Shown in pieces: positions 1 through 7,228 of a stretch of 64,000 nt of DNA. The stretch comes from Longimicrobium terrae. Lineage in GTDB: Bacteria; Gemmatimonadota; Gemmatimonadetes; Longimicrobiales; Longimicrobiaceae. Each line of letters starts with the position of its first letter. Position 1 is the first letter of the stretch. Under the pieces are notes generated by a model. It saw only the letters and a list, made by a program, of their open reading frames with translations, was not told where the DNA came from and did not search any database. Location: positions 620,001-684,000 of the forward strand of contig NZ_JACHIA010000001.1 of NCBI RefSeq assembly GCF_014202995.1, given 5' to 3'. The position numbers and the translations under genes are program-made.

Positions 1-1938
1 AAGGTCGCTTCCGGGAAAGATCTTTTCCGCCAGCGACACGCGGTAGTCCGGCAGGAACGCCACGCGCAGCAGCCGCGACGCCTTGGGCTCCGCGTTCACC
101 AGCCGCCCCACCGCGTTGGTGAGCTGAATGATGAGCTTGGCCGTCCAGTACGTGGGCGCCGCCTTGCCCCCGAACAGCACGGCGCGCGCGGGCACGTCCA
201 GGTCCGGCGTGTCGCGCAGCATCAGGAAGCTGTCCACGCAGCGCAGGACGTTCATCAGCTGGCGCTTGTACTCGTGCATGCGCTTGATCTGCACGTCCAT
301 CATGGACGCGGGATCCACCGGCGTCCCCGTGAGGTCGGTGACGATGCCGGCCAGCCGCGCGCGGTTGCCGGCCTTGATCTGCATCCACCGCTCGCGGAAC
401 GCGGCGTCGTCGGCCAGCGGCTCCAGCTCGCGCAGCCGCTCCAGCTGCGTCACCCACTCGTCGCCGATCGCCTCGGTGATGAGTGAGGACAGGCGCGGAT
501 TGGCCTTGAGCATCCAGCGGCGCTGCGTGATGCCGTTGGTGACGGAGGTGAAGCGGTCCGGCCACAGCTCGTGGAAATCCTTGAAGATGCTGTCCTTGAG
601 GATTTCCGTGTGCAGCGCCGCCACGCCGTTGGTCGTGTGGCTGCCCACGATGGCCAGGTTGGCCATCCGCAGCCGGTTGCCGGACACGATGGCCATGCGC
701 TCCTCGCGCGCGGCGTCACCCGGAAACTTCTCCAGCACGCGGGCGCGGAAGCGCTTGTCGATCTCGCGGACGATCTCCATCTGCCGCGGCAGCAGCCGGC
801 CGAAGAGATCCGTCCCCCACTGCTCCAGCGCCTCGGGGAGCACCGTGTGGTTGGTGTACGCAAAGGTGCGGCGCGCCAGATCGAACGATTCATCCCACTC
901 CAGCCCGTGGTCGTCCATCAGCAGCCGCATCAGCTCGGGGATGGCGACGGCGGGATGGGTGTCGTTCAGCTGGATCTGCACCTTGTCGGGGAAGTCGTCA
1001 AACGTCTTCCGCTCCGTCAGGTACCGGGCGATGATGTCCTGCAGCGTGGCGCTGACGAAGAAGTACTGCTGCTTGAGCCGCAGCTCCTTGCCCGCGCCGG
1101 TGTCGTCGGGCGGATACAGGACCTTGGAGATGGTTTCGGTCTGCGTCTTGGCCTCCACCGCGGCGATGTAGTTGCCGCGGATGAAGCCTTCCAGGTCGAA
1201 CTCCTCCGTCGCCTTGGCCGCCCACAGGCGCAGCGTGTTGACGGTGTTGTTGCAGTAGCCGGGGACGGGGGTGTCGTACGCCATCGCCAGCACGTCGCTG
1301 GTGTCCACCCAGTCGAAGTGAACGCGGCCCTCCTCGTCGTGGTGCGCCTGCACGCGGCCCCAGAACTTGACCTTGTACGTGCGGTCCGGGCGGGCGATCT
1401 CCCACGGGTTGCCGTCCATCAGCCAGTTGTCCGGCTTTTCCACCTGGCGGCCCTGGTCGTCCAGCGCCTGGCGAAAGATGCCGTGCTCGTAGCGGATGCC
1501 GTAGCCCATCCCCGGAAGCTCCAGCGTGGCCATGCTGTCCAGGTAGCAGGCCGCCAGCCGCCCCAGACCGCCGTTGCCCAGCCCGGCGTCGGGCTCGCGG
1601 TCCATCAGCTCTTCCAGATTGTAGCCCAGCTCCTCCAGCGCCTCGGCCGTGGCCCCGTCCAGCCCCAGATTGATGAGCGCGTTGCCCAGCGCCCGCCCGA
1701 TCAGGAATTCGAGCGAGAGATAGTAGACGCGCTTGACGTCGCGGTGCTCGTAGCGCGCGTTGGTGGCGGCCCAGCGGTCGGCCAGGCGGTCGCGCAGCGT
1801 CCACGCGGTGGCCATGTACACGTCGCGCTCGGTGGCCGACGCGTTGTCGCGGGCCAGCGTGTAGCGCACGTGCGACTCGATGTCGCGCTTGAGCGCTTCC
1901 ACGCGGGTGCTGCGGCGGCCGCTTTCCAGAGTCTGCAT
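1..1938 (-). CDS. glgP: Glycogen/alpha-glucan phosphorylase, C-terminus beyond window edge
   Basis: This gene encodes the N-terminal 646 residues of a glycogen/starch phosphorylase, the PLP enzyme that releases glucose-1-phosphate from alpha-1,4-glucans in the cytoplasm. Reading leftward from an ATG at 1938, the frame is open to base 1. It contains the family signatures YYLSLEFLIGRAL, DAGLGNGGLGRLAACYLDS, YGIRYEHGIFRQ, NDTHPA and NYRVSLAEKI-like text (here DYRVSLAEKIFPGSDL) right at the edge. Family members are about 800-840 residues, so roughly 170-190 residues, including the PLP-binding lysine segment that normally follows this last motif, lie outside the window. No strong Shine-Dalgarno is visible. 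Identification is secure; the long forward-strand frames over it are shadows. Confidence 0.95.
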   Translation of the reverse strand, partial: MQTLESGRRSTRVEALKRDIESHVRYTLARDNASATERDVYMATAWTLRDRLADRWAATNARYEHRDVKRVYYLSLEFLIGRALGNALINLGLDGATAEALEELGYNLEELMDREPDAGLGNGGLGRLAACYLDSMATLELPGMGYGIRYEHGIFRQALDDQGRQVEKPDNWLMDGNPWEIARPDRTYKVKFWGRVQAHHDEEGRVHFDWVDTSDVLAMAYDTPVPGYCNNTVNTLRLWAAKATEEFDLEGFIRGNYIAAVEAKTQTETISKVLYPPDDTGAGKELRLKQQYFFVSATLQDIIARYLTERKTFDDFPDKVQIQLNDTHPAVAIPELMRLLMDDHGLEWDESFDLARRTFAYTNHTVLPEALEQWGTDLFGRLLPRQMEIVREIDKRFRARVLEKFPGDAAREERMAIVSGNRLRMANLAIVGSHTTNGVAALHTEILKDSIFKDFHELWPDRFTSVTNGITQRRWMLKANPRLSSLITEAIGDEWVTQLERLRELEPLADDAAFRERWMQIKAGNRARLAGIVTDLTGTPVDPASMMDVQIKRMHEYKRQLMNVLRCVDSFLMLRDTPDLDVPARAVLFGGKAAPTYWTAKLIIQLTNAVGRLVNAEPKASRLLRVAFLPDYRVSLAEKIFPGSDL

Positions 1939-2146
1939 AGGAGGTCCAGCCGATCGTGTGCGATGTTGGGGCGGGGGCGACGGCGCGGTGCGCGGCGTGC
2001 CCCGCTGGGCGGAGGCGTAAAGGTCGGGCCTGCGGAGCGGACACCACATTCGGAACAAATTCTTCCGAATGCAAGGTGTCCGCGGATTCATCCGCGATCT
2101 TCCTTGCTCCGGCGGCCCGCGCGGGGACCGCCGCCCCGCCAGATGT

Positions 2147-2890
2147 TTACTCTTTCGGACGCAGCCCTGTTCCCTGGTACGGCTTGCCGCCGTGGTGAAT
2201 GGGGCCCAGCACGCGCTTGCCGTAGCCGTTTTCCGGGTCCCGGCCCCGGCGCAGCGCGCGGTCCACCGAGTTTTCGCCGCGGTTGTAGGCGATGACGCCC
2301 AGGCGCACGGCGTCGTCGCCCTGCTTCTGGTAGCGCAGAATGTTCTCGCGCAGAAGGCGGAAGCCCAGGCGCAGGTTGGTGTGCGGGTCCATCAGCTCGC
2401 GCGTGGTGTCGATTTCCGGGTCCAGCGCGCGGGCGGTGCCGGGCATCATCTGCACCAGGCCGGCGGCGCCGCCCTGCCCCACGGCGCGCGGGTCGAAGAC
2501 GCTTTCCACGCGGATCAGGCGGAAGCCGAGCTCCGGGTCCAGCCCCGCCTCGGCCGCGGCGTCGTACACCATGTGCGCCATGGTGCGGGTCAGGTGGTAG
2601 CGCTCGCTCATGGCCAGCACGGTCAGGTCGCGGTGCGAGCGCGGGCGCTCCACCAGCCGCTCCAGGTTGGGCGTGGACACGAGCGAAGGCGTGCGCGGCA
2701 CGGGCACGCGCAGTTCGCGCAGCGAGTCCGGCACGCCGCGGCGCGGGGCAAAGCGCTCCGGCACGCTGCCGGAGGTAAGCCCCAGCGCCACGCCTCCGAG
2801 CAGAATGAGCGGCAGCGCCAGCAGCACCCATCGGGGGATGCCGGCGAGGCCGTACTGCGTGCGCGCGGGTTGCTGGGCGGGGCCGGTCAC
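2147..2890 (-). CDS. Membrane-anchored lytic transglycosylase, SLT domain
   Basis: A 247-residue protein with a short basic N-terminus, one transmembrane helix at about residues 19-41, a linker of roughly 50 residues and an SLT (goose-lysozyme-like) domain at about 100-235. The catalytic glutamate is E129 in LIRVESVFDPRAVG, followed by GGAAGLVQMMPGTA and AYNRGENSVDRAL, all hallmarks of family 1 soluble lytic transglycosylases. It probably cleaves peptidoglycan between MurNAc and GlcNAc on the outer face of the inner membrane. The gene lies upstream of glgP in the same direction with a 208-bp gap, so co-transcription is not assured. The exact subfamily cannot be assigned from sequence alone. 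Confidence 0.9.
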   Translation of the reverse strand: MTGPAQQPARTQYGLAGIPRWVLLALPLILLGGVALGLTSGSVPERFAPRRGVPDSLRELRVPVPRTPSLVSTPNLERLVERPRSHRDLTVLAMSERYHLTRTMAHMVYDAAAEAGLDPELGFRLIRVESVFDPRAVGQGGAAGLVQMMPGTARALDPEIDTTRELMDPHTNLRLGFRLLRENILRYQKQGDDAVRLGVIAYNRGENSVDRALRRGRDPENGYGKRVLGPIHHGGKPYQGTGLRPKE

Positions 2891-2998
2891 GGTCCGTTCC
2901 TCCGTTGTCCGATCCGTTCCAATTCAGGGGCGAACTGCGGAGTCCGGCGCAAATCCGGGACCGGAGGGGTGGGGAGGGGACGTAAGTGACGGGGAAAT

Positions 2999-3046
2999 CA
3001 GTGCGTTAGTGCGGGGTGCGTTAGTGCGTTAGTGCGTTAGTGCGGG
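2999..3046. repeat. 8-bp microsatellite tract, TGCGTTAG units
   Basis: Imperfect tandem copies of TGCGTTAG lie in the gap upstream of the transglycosylase gene. Related period-8 tracts occur at 14340-14430, 17698-17800 and 29955-30010, so this is one member of a dispersed simple-repeat family. The remainder of 2891-3417 carries only the REP-like copies and a hairpin listed separately; no gene is seen. Confidence 0.8.
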
Positions 3047-3095
3047 CGGGGGCAGGGATCGGTGTGGGCGCCGGTGGCTCGCGAGGGGCACAGGG

Positions 3096-3148
3096 GCGAC
3101 TGAAGTCGCGGCAACAACGGCGCGAAGTCCGCCTGCGCGGACTGTGGG
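3096..3148 (+). repeat. REP-like element, A form, copy 1
   Basis: Starts with the small inverted repeat GCGACTGAAGTCGC and continues through GGCAACAACGGCG to the core hairpin AGTCCGC-ctgc-GCGGACT. Near-identical copies lie at 4663-4715, 13931-13984 and, inverted, 5217-5267; a decayed copy is at 28256-28310. Two of these flank the RAYT-like transposase gene. Confidence 0.9.
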
Positions 3149-3189
3149 GCAAGTGTGGATCGAGGAGCCGGCGTCAGCGCGGCCGCCTG

Positions 3190-3252
3190 CCCAGGAGCGA
3201 ATGAATTCGCCGCTGGATCAGCACGAAGTCCGCCTTCGCGGACTGCGGGGGC
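3190..3252 (+). repeat. REP-like element, B form, copy 1
   Basis: Begins CCAGGAGCGAATGAATTCGCC, then GCTGG, then the same core hairpin AGTCCGC-cttc-GCGGACT as the A form. It follows copy A1 by about 42 bp; the same A-then-B order recurs at 13931-14255 and 28256-28412, suggesting a composite element. Confidence 0.9.
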
Positions 3253-3370
3253 GGACTTCGACGGGGGACCGGCGAGGCCTTCTGGTCGACCGGCATTCTC
3301 GGCGTGAGTACACCAAGGCGTCGTCGTGAGGACGAACCGCCCCGGCTGTCCGCGTCGCCGATGCGCCGCT

Positions 3371-3414
3371 CCGCGGACGAGCCTCGCGCGGGGAGGCGCG
3401 AGGCGCGTCCGCGG
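3371..3414 (-). terminator. thrC: Strong hairpin downstream of threonine synthase
   Basis: An inverted repeat with arms at 3371-3389 and 3396-3414 (nearly perfect, GC-rich, loop about 6 nt) ends three bases before the thrC stop codon. It is well placed to terminate the minus-strand transcript, although no clear U-tract follows. Confidence 0.55.
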
Positions 3415-3417
3415 AAC

Positions 3418-4614
3418 TCAGATGACGTACTTGAGGCCGCTGCCGGTGTTGAAGAGGACCACGCTGTCATCCGGGCCAATGGCGCCCGACTCGCGCAGGC
3501 GGGCAGCGGCGACGGCCGTGGCCGCACCCTCGGGCGCGCAGAAGATGCCGGTGTCGCGCCCCACGATGGGCGTCCACTCGCGCATCTCCTCGTCCGAAAC
3601 GGCCAGCGCGGAACCGCCGGAACGACGCACCGCATCCAGAATCAGAAAGTCACCCACGGCGCGCGGCACCCGCAGCCCCGACGCGTACGTGTGCGCATCC
3701 CGCCACGGCTCGGCGTACTCCGTCCCCTCCTCGAACGCACGGACGATGGGGGCGCACCCTGCGGCCTGCACCGAAATCATCCGCGGCCGCGCGGACCCGA
3801 TCCATCCCATCGCCTCCATCTCGTCGAACGCCTTCCACATCCCAACCAGCCCCGTTCCGCCACCAGTGGGATAGATGATGACGTCCGGGAGCGTCCATCC
3901 CAGCTGTTCGGCGACCTCGTACCCCATCGTCTTCTTGCCTTCGACGCGGTACGGCTCCTTGAGCGTCGATAGATCGAACCAGCCGTGCTCGCGCACTCCT
4001 TCGCCGACACGGGCCGCGCAGTCGGTGATGAGCCCGTCGAACAGTTCCACGTCCGCCCCCAGCGCCAGCATTTCCTGGATGATGGGATGCGGCGTGTCGC
4101 GCGGAACCACGACGTGCGCGGCCATCCCGGCGGCGGCGGCGTAGGCGGCGGTGGCGCTCCCCGCGTTGCCGGCCGAGGGGATTGCGACCTCACGGATGCC
4201 CAGTTCCGCCGCGCGGCTGATGGCCATGCACAGCCCGCGCGCCTTGAACGAGGCGGTGGGATTCTGCCCCTCGTCTTTGACCCAGCAGCGTCCGATTCCC
4301 AGGCGGGTGGCCAGGCGCGGCGTTTCGATCATGGGCGTCCAGCCCTCGCCCAGGCGGACGGCGTGCGCGGGGTTGCGCACGGGGAGGAGTTCGGCGTAGC
4401 GCCACAGATCCGCCGAGCGCCCGGCCAGGTCCTCGCGCCGCAGCCGCGCGCCGATGGCGGCCAGGTCGTAGCGCGGGTAGAGCGGCTTTTCGCAGCAGGG
4501 AGACAGGCGCTGCAGCGTCTCGCTCTCGTAGCGCGTGCCGCAGCGGGTGCACTCCAGGTGCGTCGCCCCGCCGAACGCGGCGGGCGCGGAGGCCGGGGAA
4601 GAGATGTCGGTCAT
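3418..4614 (-). CDS. thrC: Threonine synthase
   Basis: A 398-residue fold-type II PLP enzyme that converts O-phosphohomoserine to threonine in the cytoplasm. The PLP lysine is K124 in NPTASFKARG, preceded by LGEGWTP; the phosphate-binding glycine loop is PTGGGTGLVGMWKA, and the end reads NTGSGLKYV, the usual threonine-synthase terminus. Cysteines 22, 25, 40 and 41 near the N-terminus form the zinc-ribbon-like segment seen in many bacterial forms. Length and motif order are normal. It stands alone: the next gene on this strand is a transposase 140 bp away, and no hom or thrB gene is visible. Confidence 0.95.
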   Translation of the reverse strand: MTDISSPASAPAAFGGATHLECTRCGTRYESETLQRLSPCCEKPLYPRYDLAAIGARLRREDLAGRSADLWRYAELLPVRNPAHAVRLGEGWTPMIETPRLATRLGIGRCWVKDEGQNPTASFKARGLCMAISRAAELGIREVAIPSAGNAGSATAAYAAAAGMAAHVVVPRDTPHPIIQEMLALGADVELFDGLITDCAARVGEGVREHGWFDLSTLKEPYRVEGKKTMGYEVAEQLGWTLPDVIIYPTGGGTGLVGMWKAFDEMEAMGWIGSARPRMISVQAAGCAPIVRAFEEGTEYAEPWRDAHTYASGLRVPRAVGDFLILDAVRRSGGSALAVSDEEMREWTPIVGRDTGIFCAPEGAATAVAAARLRESGAIGPDDSVVLFNTGSGLKYVI

Positions 4615-4662
4615 CGAATCAGATTTCGGGAGAAAGCAGCGATTCAGGTTCGGCGGACACGG

Positions 4663-4715
4663 GCGACTGAAGTCGCGGCAACAACTGCGCGAAGTCCACC
4701 TTCGTGGACTGTGGC
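4663..4715 (+). repeat. REP-like element, A form, copy 2 (left of transposase)
   Basis: Same order as copy 1: GCGACTGAAGTCGC, GGCAACAAC, then a core hairpin with compensatory stem changes AGTCCAC-cttc-GTGGACT. It lies downstream of the transposase stop codon. Confidence 0.9.
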
Positions 4716-4755
4716 GGCAGCCCCCGCGCGTGATGCGGAGGCCGGCGTGCGGCGA

Positions 4756-5160
4756 TCACAGTTCCACGGCGCGGTGAACGGTGCCGTCGCGGTGGTGCTG
4801 TTCCTGGTTCAGGACGTACTCACGCACGAGTGGCACGTTGCGCTTGGAAACGGAGAACGCGCCGTATCCGCCCTGCCACTTGAAGCGGTCCCCGGGCCGG
4901 ATCTCGTGGTTGATGAGGTGCGACGACGCGCCTTTCACGCGTCTCGCCAGTTCCGCGGGTGCGATGGTGGACGGCACCCGCACAAGCAGATGCACGTGAT
5001 CATCCACACCACCGATGGCGATGACATCGCATCCCAGCGCGGCGCATTCCCGCTGAAGACACCCGAACACGCGCTGCCGGATGTCAGCGGTCAGGAACGG
5101 ATGACGATCCCACGTTGCCCATACCAGGTGAAGAAACAGCTGCGTCCAGGGAGTCCGCAT
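4756..5160 (-). CDS. REP-associated / IS200-like Y1 transposase
   Basis: A single-strand DNA transposase of the HUH family (Y1_Tnp). From the chosen ATG (5160, MRTPWTQLFLHLVWATWD) it is 134 residues; an ATG ten codons upstream is possible but the family usually starts just before this hydrophobic strand. The HUH pair is in DDHVHLLV (H55 and H57) and the candidate nucleophile is Y115 in REYVLNQEQHH. The fold and size match IS200 TnpA and RAYTs. The REP-like inverted repeats on both sides are the probable substrates. Whether it is still active cannot be judged, but the frame is intact and the catalytic residues are present. Confidence 0.85.
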   Translation of the reverse strand: MRTPWTQLFLHLVWATWDRHPFLTADIRQRVFGCLQRECAALGCDVIAIGGVDDHVHLLVRVPSTIAPAELARRVKGASSHLINHEIRPGDRFKWQGGYGAFSVSKRNVPLVREYVLNQEQHHRDGTVHRAVEL

Positions 5161-5216
5161 CGTCTCGACAGGGTTGAGGAGGAACGGCATCCGGCGCCCC
5201 GCGCGCCGGCCGGCCC

Positions 5217-5267
5217 CGCAGTCCGCGAAGGCGGACTTTGCGCCGTTGTTGCCGCGACTTCAGTCGC
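5217..5267 (-). repeat. REP-like element, A form, copy 3 (inverted, right of transposase)
   Basis: Inverted copy of the A form: core hairpin AGTCCGC-gaag-GCGGACT, then CGCCGTTGTTGCC and GCGACTTCAGTCGC. With copy 2 it frames the transposase gene. Confidence 0.9.
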
Positions 5268-5311
5268 CCCAGCTCTCGCCCGGGCTGAACCCGCGGGCTC
5301 AAGACGATCCT

Positions 5312-6007
5312 CTACCGCCGCGCGGGCCTCGCCGCGATCACGGTTTCCGCCGGGCCGCCGCACGCGGTGCACACCGCCACCGATCCCTCCTCCCAGTGAT
5401 GGCACGCCTGGCACAGGCTCACCATCCGCCCCTCCTCCTCGGAGCCGGCGGGAAGCAGAAACGCCTCGCCATCCTCACCCACCACGCGCAGCGACGGGCC
5501 GGTGTAGAAGTGCGCCAGCAGGTCGCGCAGATCCACGTCGCCGGCCTTGGGGATCACGTCCTCGCGCGTGACGGCCGTCCGGTCGCGAAAGCGCGCGCGC
5601 TCCGCCGTCCACGTGCGCTCCACGCCCGACTCCGGCGTGAGCGTCAGCGTAAGCCCGCGCGTCTCCAGCGCATAGCGCACATCCAGCCGCGAGCGCAGCC
5701 GTTCCGCGGCGCGGGCCAGGTCCAGCCCGGGCGCGATCTGGCGGCGGTTGGCGGAGTGGATGGATGGATCGCAGAAAATCTGCGCGCGCGCGTGCGACCA
5801 CAGCGGCGTCTTCAGATCGCCGACGTCCGTCTCGACCACGGCGGTGTAGTCGTACGGCTTGTCGACGGGACCCACCTCGATGCGCGTCTCGCGCACGCCC
5901 GCCGCGCCGTCCAGCGCGGCCAGCAGCGCCGAGGAGAGCGCATCACGCTTGGCGCGGTCCGTGAGCGGGCACCAGAGATCCGGATCAAACAGCTCGGGAG
6001 CGTCCAT
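5312..6007 (-). CDS. Unknown protein with C-terminal zinc ribbon
   Basis: A 231-residue protein that I do not recognise. The first 190 residues are mixed alpha/beta with no known motif; the C-terminus carries CQACHHWEEGSVAVCTACGG, two CxxC knuckles spaced 11 residues apart, a typical zinc ribbon. No signal peptide or membrane segment is seen, so it is likely cytoplasmic. The start chosen is the ATG at 6007 (MDAPELFDPDLW); a GTG at 6061 extends it by 18 residues. Codon use matches the host backbone. The gene stands between the transposase element and a lipoprotein gene, with no informative partner. Confidence 0.7.
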   Translation of the reverse strand: MDAPELFDPDLWCPLTDRAKRDALSSALLAALDGAAGVRETRIEVGPVDKPYDYTAVVETDVGDLKTPLWSHARAQIFCDPSIHSANRRQIAPGLDLARAAERLRSRLDVRYALETRGLTLTLTPESGVERTWTAERARFRDRTAVTREDVIPKAGDVDLRDLLAHFYTGPSLRVVGEDGEAFLLPAGSEEEGRMVSLCQACHHWEEGSVAVCTACGGPAETVIAARPARR

Positions 6008-6279
6008 GATTCGCACAGCCTTGGGGTCGGGTCGGATTCGGCCCACAAGGTAGCCCGCCACGCGGATGGACGAAACCGCGCGGCGCCGGTCAGCGCTGGA
6101 TGTCGGTGATCACGAGGGGGGGGTGATGATGAGGAAGGTGATGACGGAATGATGCAGGTAGGGCAGATCATGACGGGGCGGCAGGCTGGGAAGCCCCTCC
6201 CCCGCCCCTCCCCGTGCAAACTGCCGCACGGAGAGGGGAGAACTGCATCAAGCGGACGGTTGATGACGAGCGCCGATCT

Positions 6280-6350
6280 GGGGTGTGCTCCCTCTCCCAC
6301 ATCCGTTCGTGGGAGAGGGTCGTCGCGCGCAGCGCGCGGGGTGAGGGCTC
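6280..6350 (+). repeat. Dispersed hairpin block G, copy 1
   Basis: The block TGTGCTCCCTCTCCCACATC with a loop and GTGGGAGAGGGTCGTCG, then CGCGCGGGGTGAGGGC, recurs at 12125-12190 and 29844-29910. The stem is CCCTCTCCCAC/GTGGGAGAGGG. The surrounding stretch 6008-6348 contains no gene. Confidence 0.85.
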
Positions 6351-6843
6351 ACCGCGGCGGGGGTGCCGCGGCCGGGGGGATCGGAACCGGGCTGAAGTAG
6401 CGGCATCCATCCGCCGAATCCCGCGCAACCGAATGCGCGCCCAGCGCTCCCTCCGCCGGGCAGTACGACTCCACGGCGTCATACGTGTAGAGAATCGTCT
6501 TCGCGGGATCAGCCGCACCCGTCCGCAGGCCCGCCACCACGTGCGGATCCTCACCCTCGAACGAGCGAGCGGGGATGAGGGTCGCGATCTCGCCATCGTC
6601 GGATGCATAGAAGCGCACCGCTCGCCGTCCGCCTCCCAGGGCATCACGCACCCGCGCCGCCTGGTCTCGCGCGGCGCGGGGGACGGACGACGAATCGACG
6701 CCCGCAAACGCCGTCGCGCGGAGCCCGAGCGTGGCCGCGGCGTCCGCCCGCAGCACCAGGCGTCCAGTTGGTTCGCCGCGGCACGCCCCGAGCAGCAGCA
6801 CCGCGGCAAGACCCGCGGCGCGGAATCGAAAGGCGGTATTCAT
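6349..6843 (-). CDS. Unknown lipoprotein
   Basis: A 164-residue protein with a lipoprotein signal: basic start, hydrophobic stretch LAAVLLLGAC with the lipobox cysteine at about residue 21. The mature part has no family I recognise; it contains RFYASDDGEIATLIPA and a proline-rich end (PVPIPPAAAPPPR). It should be anchored in the inner or outer membrane facing the periplasm. The gene lies next to the tandemly copied 3' end of the amine oxidase gene; about 75 bp separate its start from the first copy. Confidence 0.7.
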   Translation of the reverse strand: MNTAFRFRAAGLAAVLLLGACRGEPTGRLVLRADAAATLGLRATAFAGVDSSSVPRAARDQAARVRDALGGGRRAVRFYASDDGEIATLIPARSFEGEDPHVVAGLRTGAADPAKTILYTYDAVESYCPAEGALGAHSVARDSADGCRYFSPVPIPPAAAPPPR

Positions 6844-6920
6844 CGACGGGTGTGGTGGACTGAGGTGGGCAAAGCACGATGCAGCGGGGACGATGGATGG
6901 ATCATATCCATCTGATCGTG

Positions 6921-7228
6921 ATCAGGAAGAGCGTCAGGCGGGCCTCATCTCCGGAAAGCGCGCGACGATGCGGTCCGCGGCGTCCAGCCCGGCCGTCACC
7001 GCGCCCTCTGATCCCATCCACCCGATCGCGATCAGGAAAAGCGTCAGGCGCCCCTGATCTCGGGAAAGCGCGAGACGATGCGGTCCGCGGCGTCCAGCCC
7101 GGCCGTCACCGCACCCTCGTATCCCATCCACCTGATCGCGATCGGGAAAAGCGTCAGGCGCCCCTGATCTCCGGGAAGCGCGCGACGATGCGGTCCGCTG
7201 CGTCCAGCCCGGCCGTCACCGCGCCCTC
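6921..7228 (-). repeat. 110-bp tandem triplication of the 3' end of the amine oxidase gene
   Basis: Three units begin at 6921, 7031 and 7141, with period 110 bp. The third is the true 3' end of the oxidase gene; the two outer copies each repeat the last 24 codons (EGAVTAGLDAADRIVARFPE and the tail) including a stop codon, plus about 35 bp of spacer. The copies differ at scattered bases, so they are not fresh duplicates. The period is not a multiple of three. Confidence 0.92.

Larger units (their letters stand above)
4663..5267. mobile_element. REPtron: IS200-like/RAYT transposase between inverted REP-like hairpins
   Basis: A single Y1/HUH transposase gene is bracketed by two copies of the A-form repeat in opposite orientation (4663-4715 direct, 5217-5267 inverted). 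Gene-less copies of the same repeat sit elsewhere in the window. This is the layout of a REP-associated tyrosine transposase with its flanking REP/iREP pair. In copy 4663-4715 the core stem is AGTCCAC/GTGGACT rather than AGTCCGC/GCGGACT, a compensatory change that keeps all pairs, so the folded shape appears to be maintained. Classical IS200 hairpins are usually not inverted relative to each other, which favours the RAYT reading. Confidence 0.75.

Noticed and set aside
571-2295. 574-codon plus-strand frame at the left edge
   Set aside because: Antisense to glycogen phosphorylase, whose motifs run without break on the other strand.
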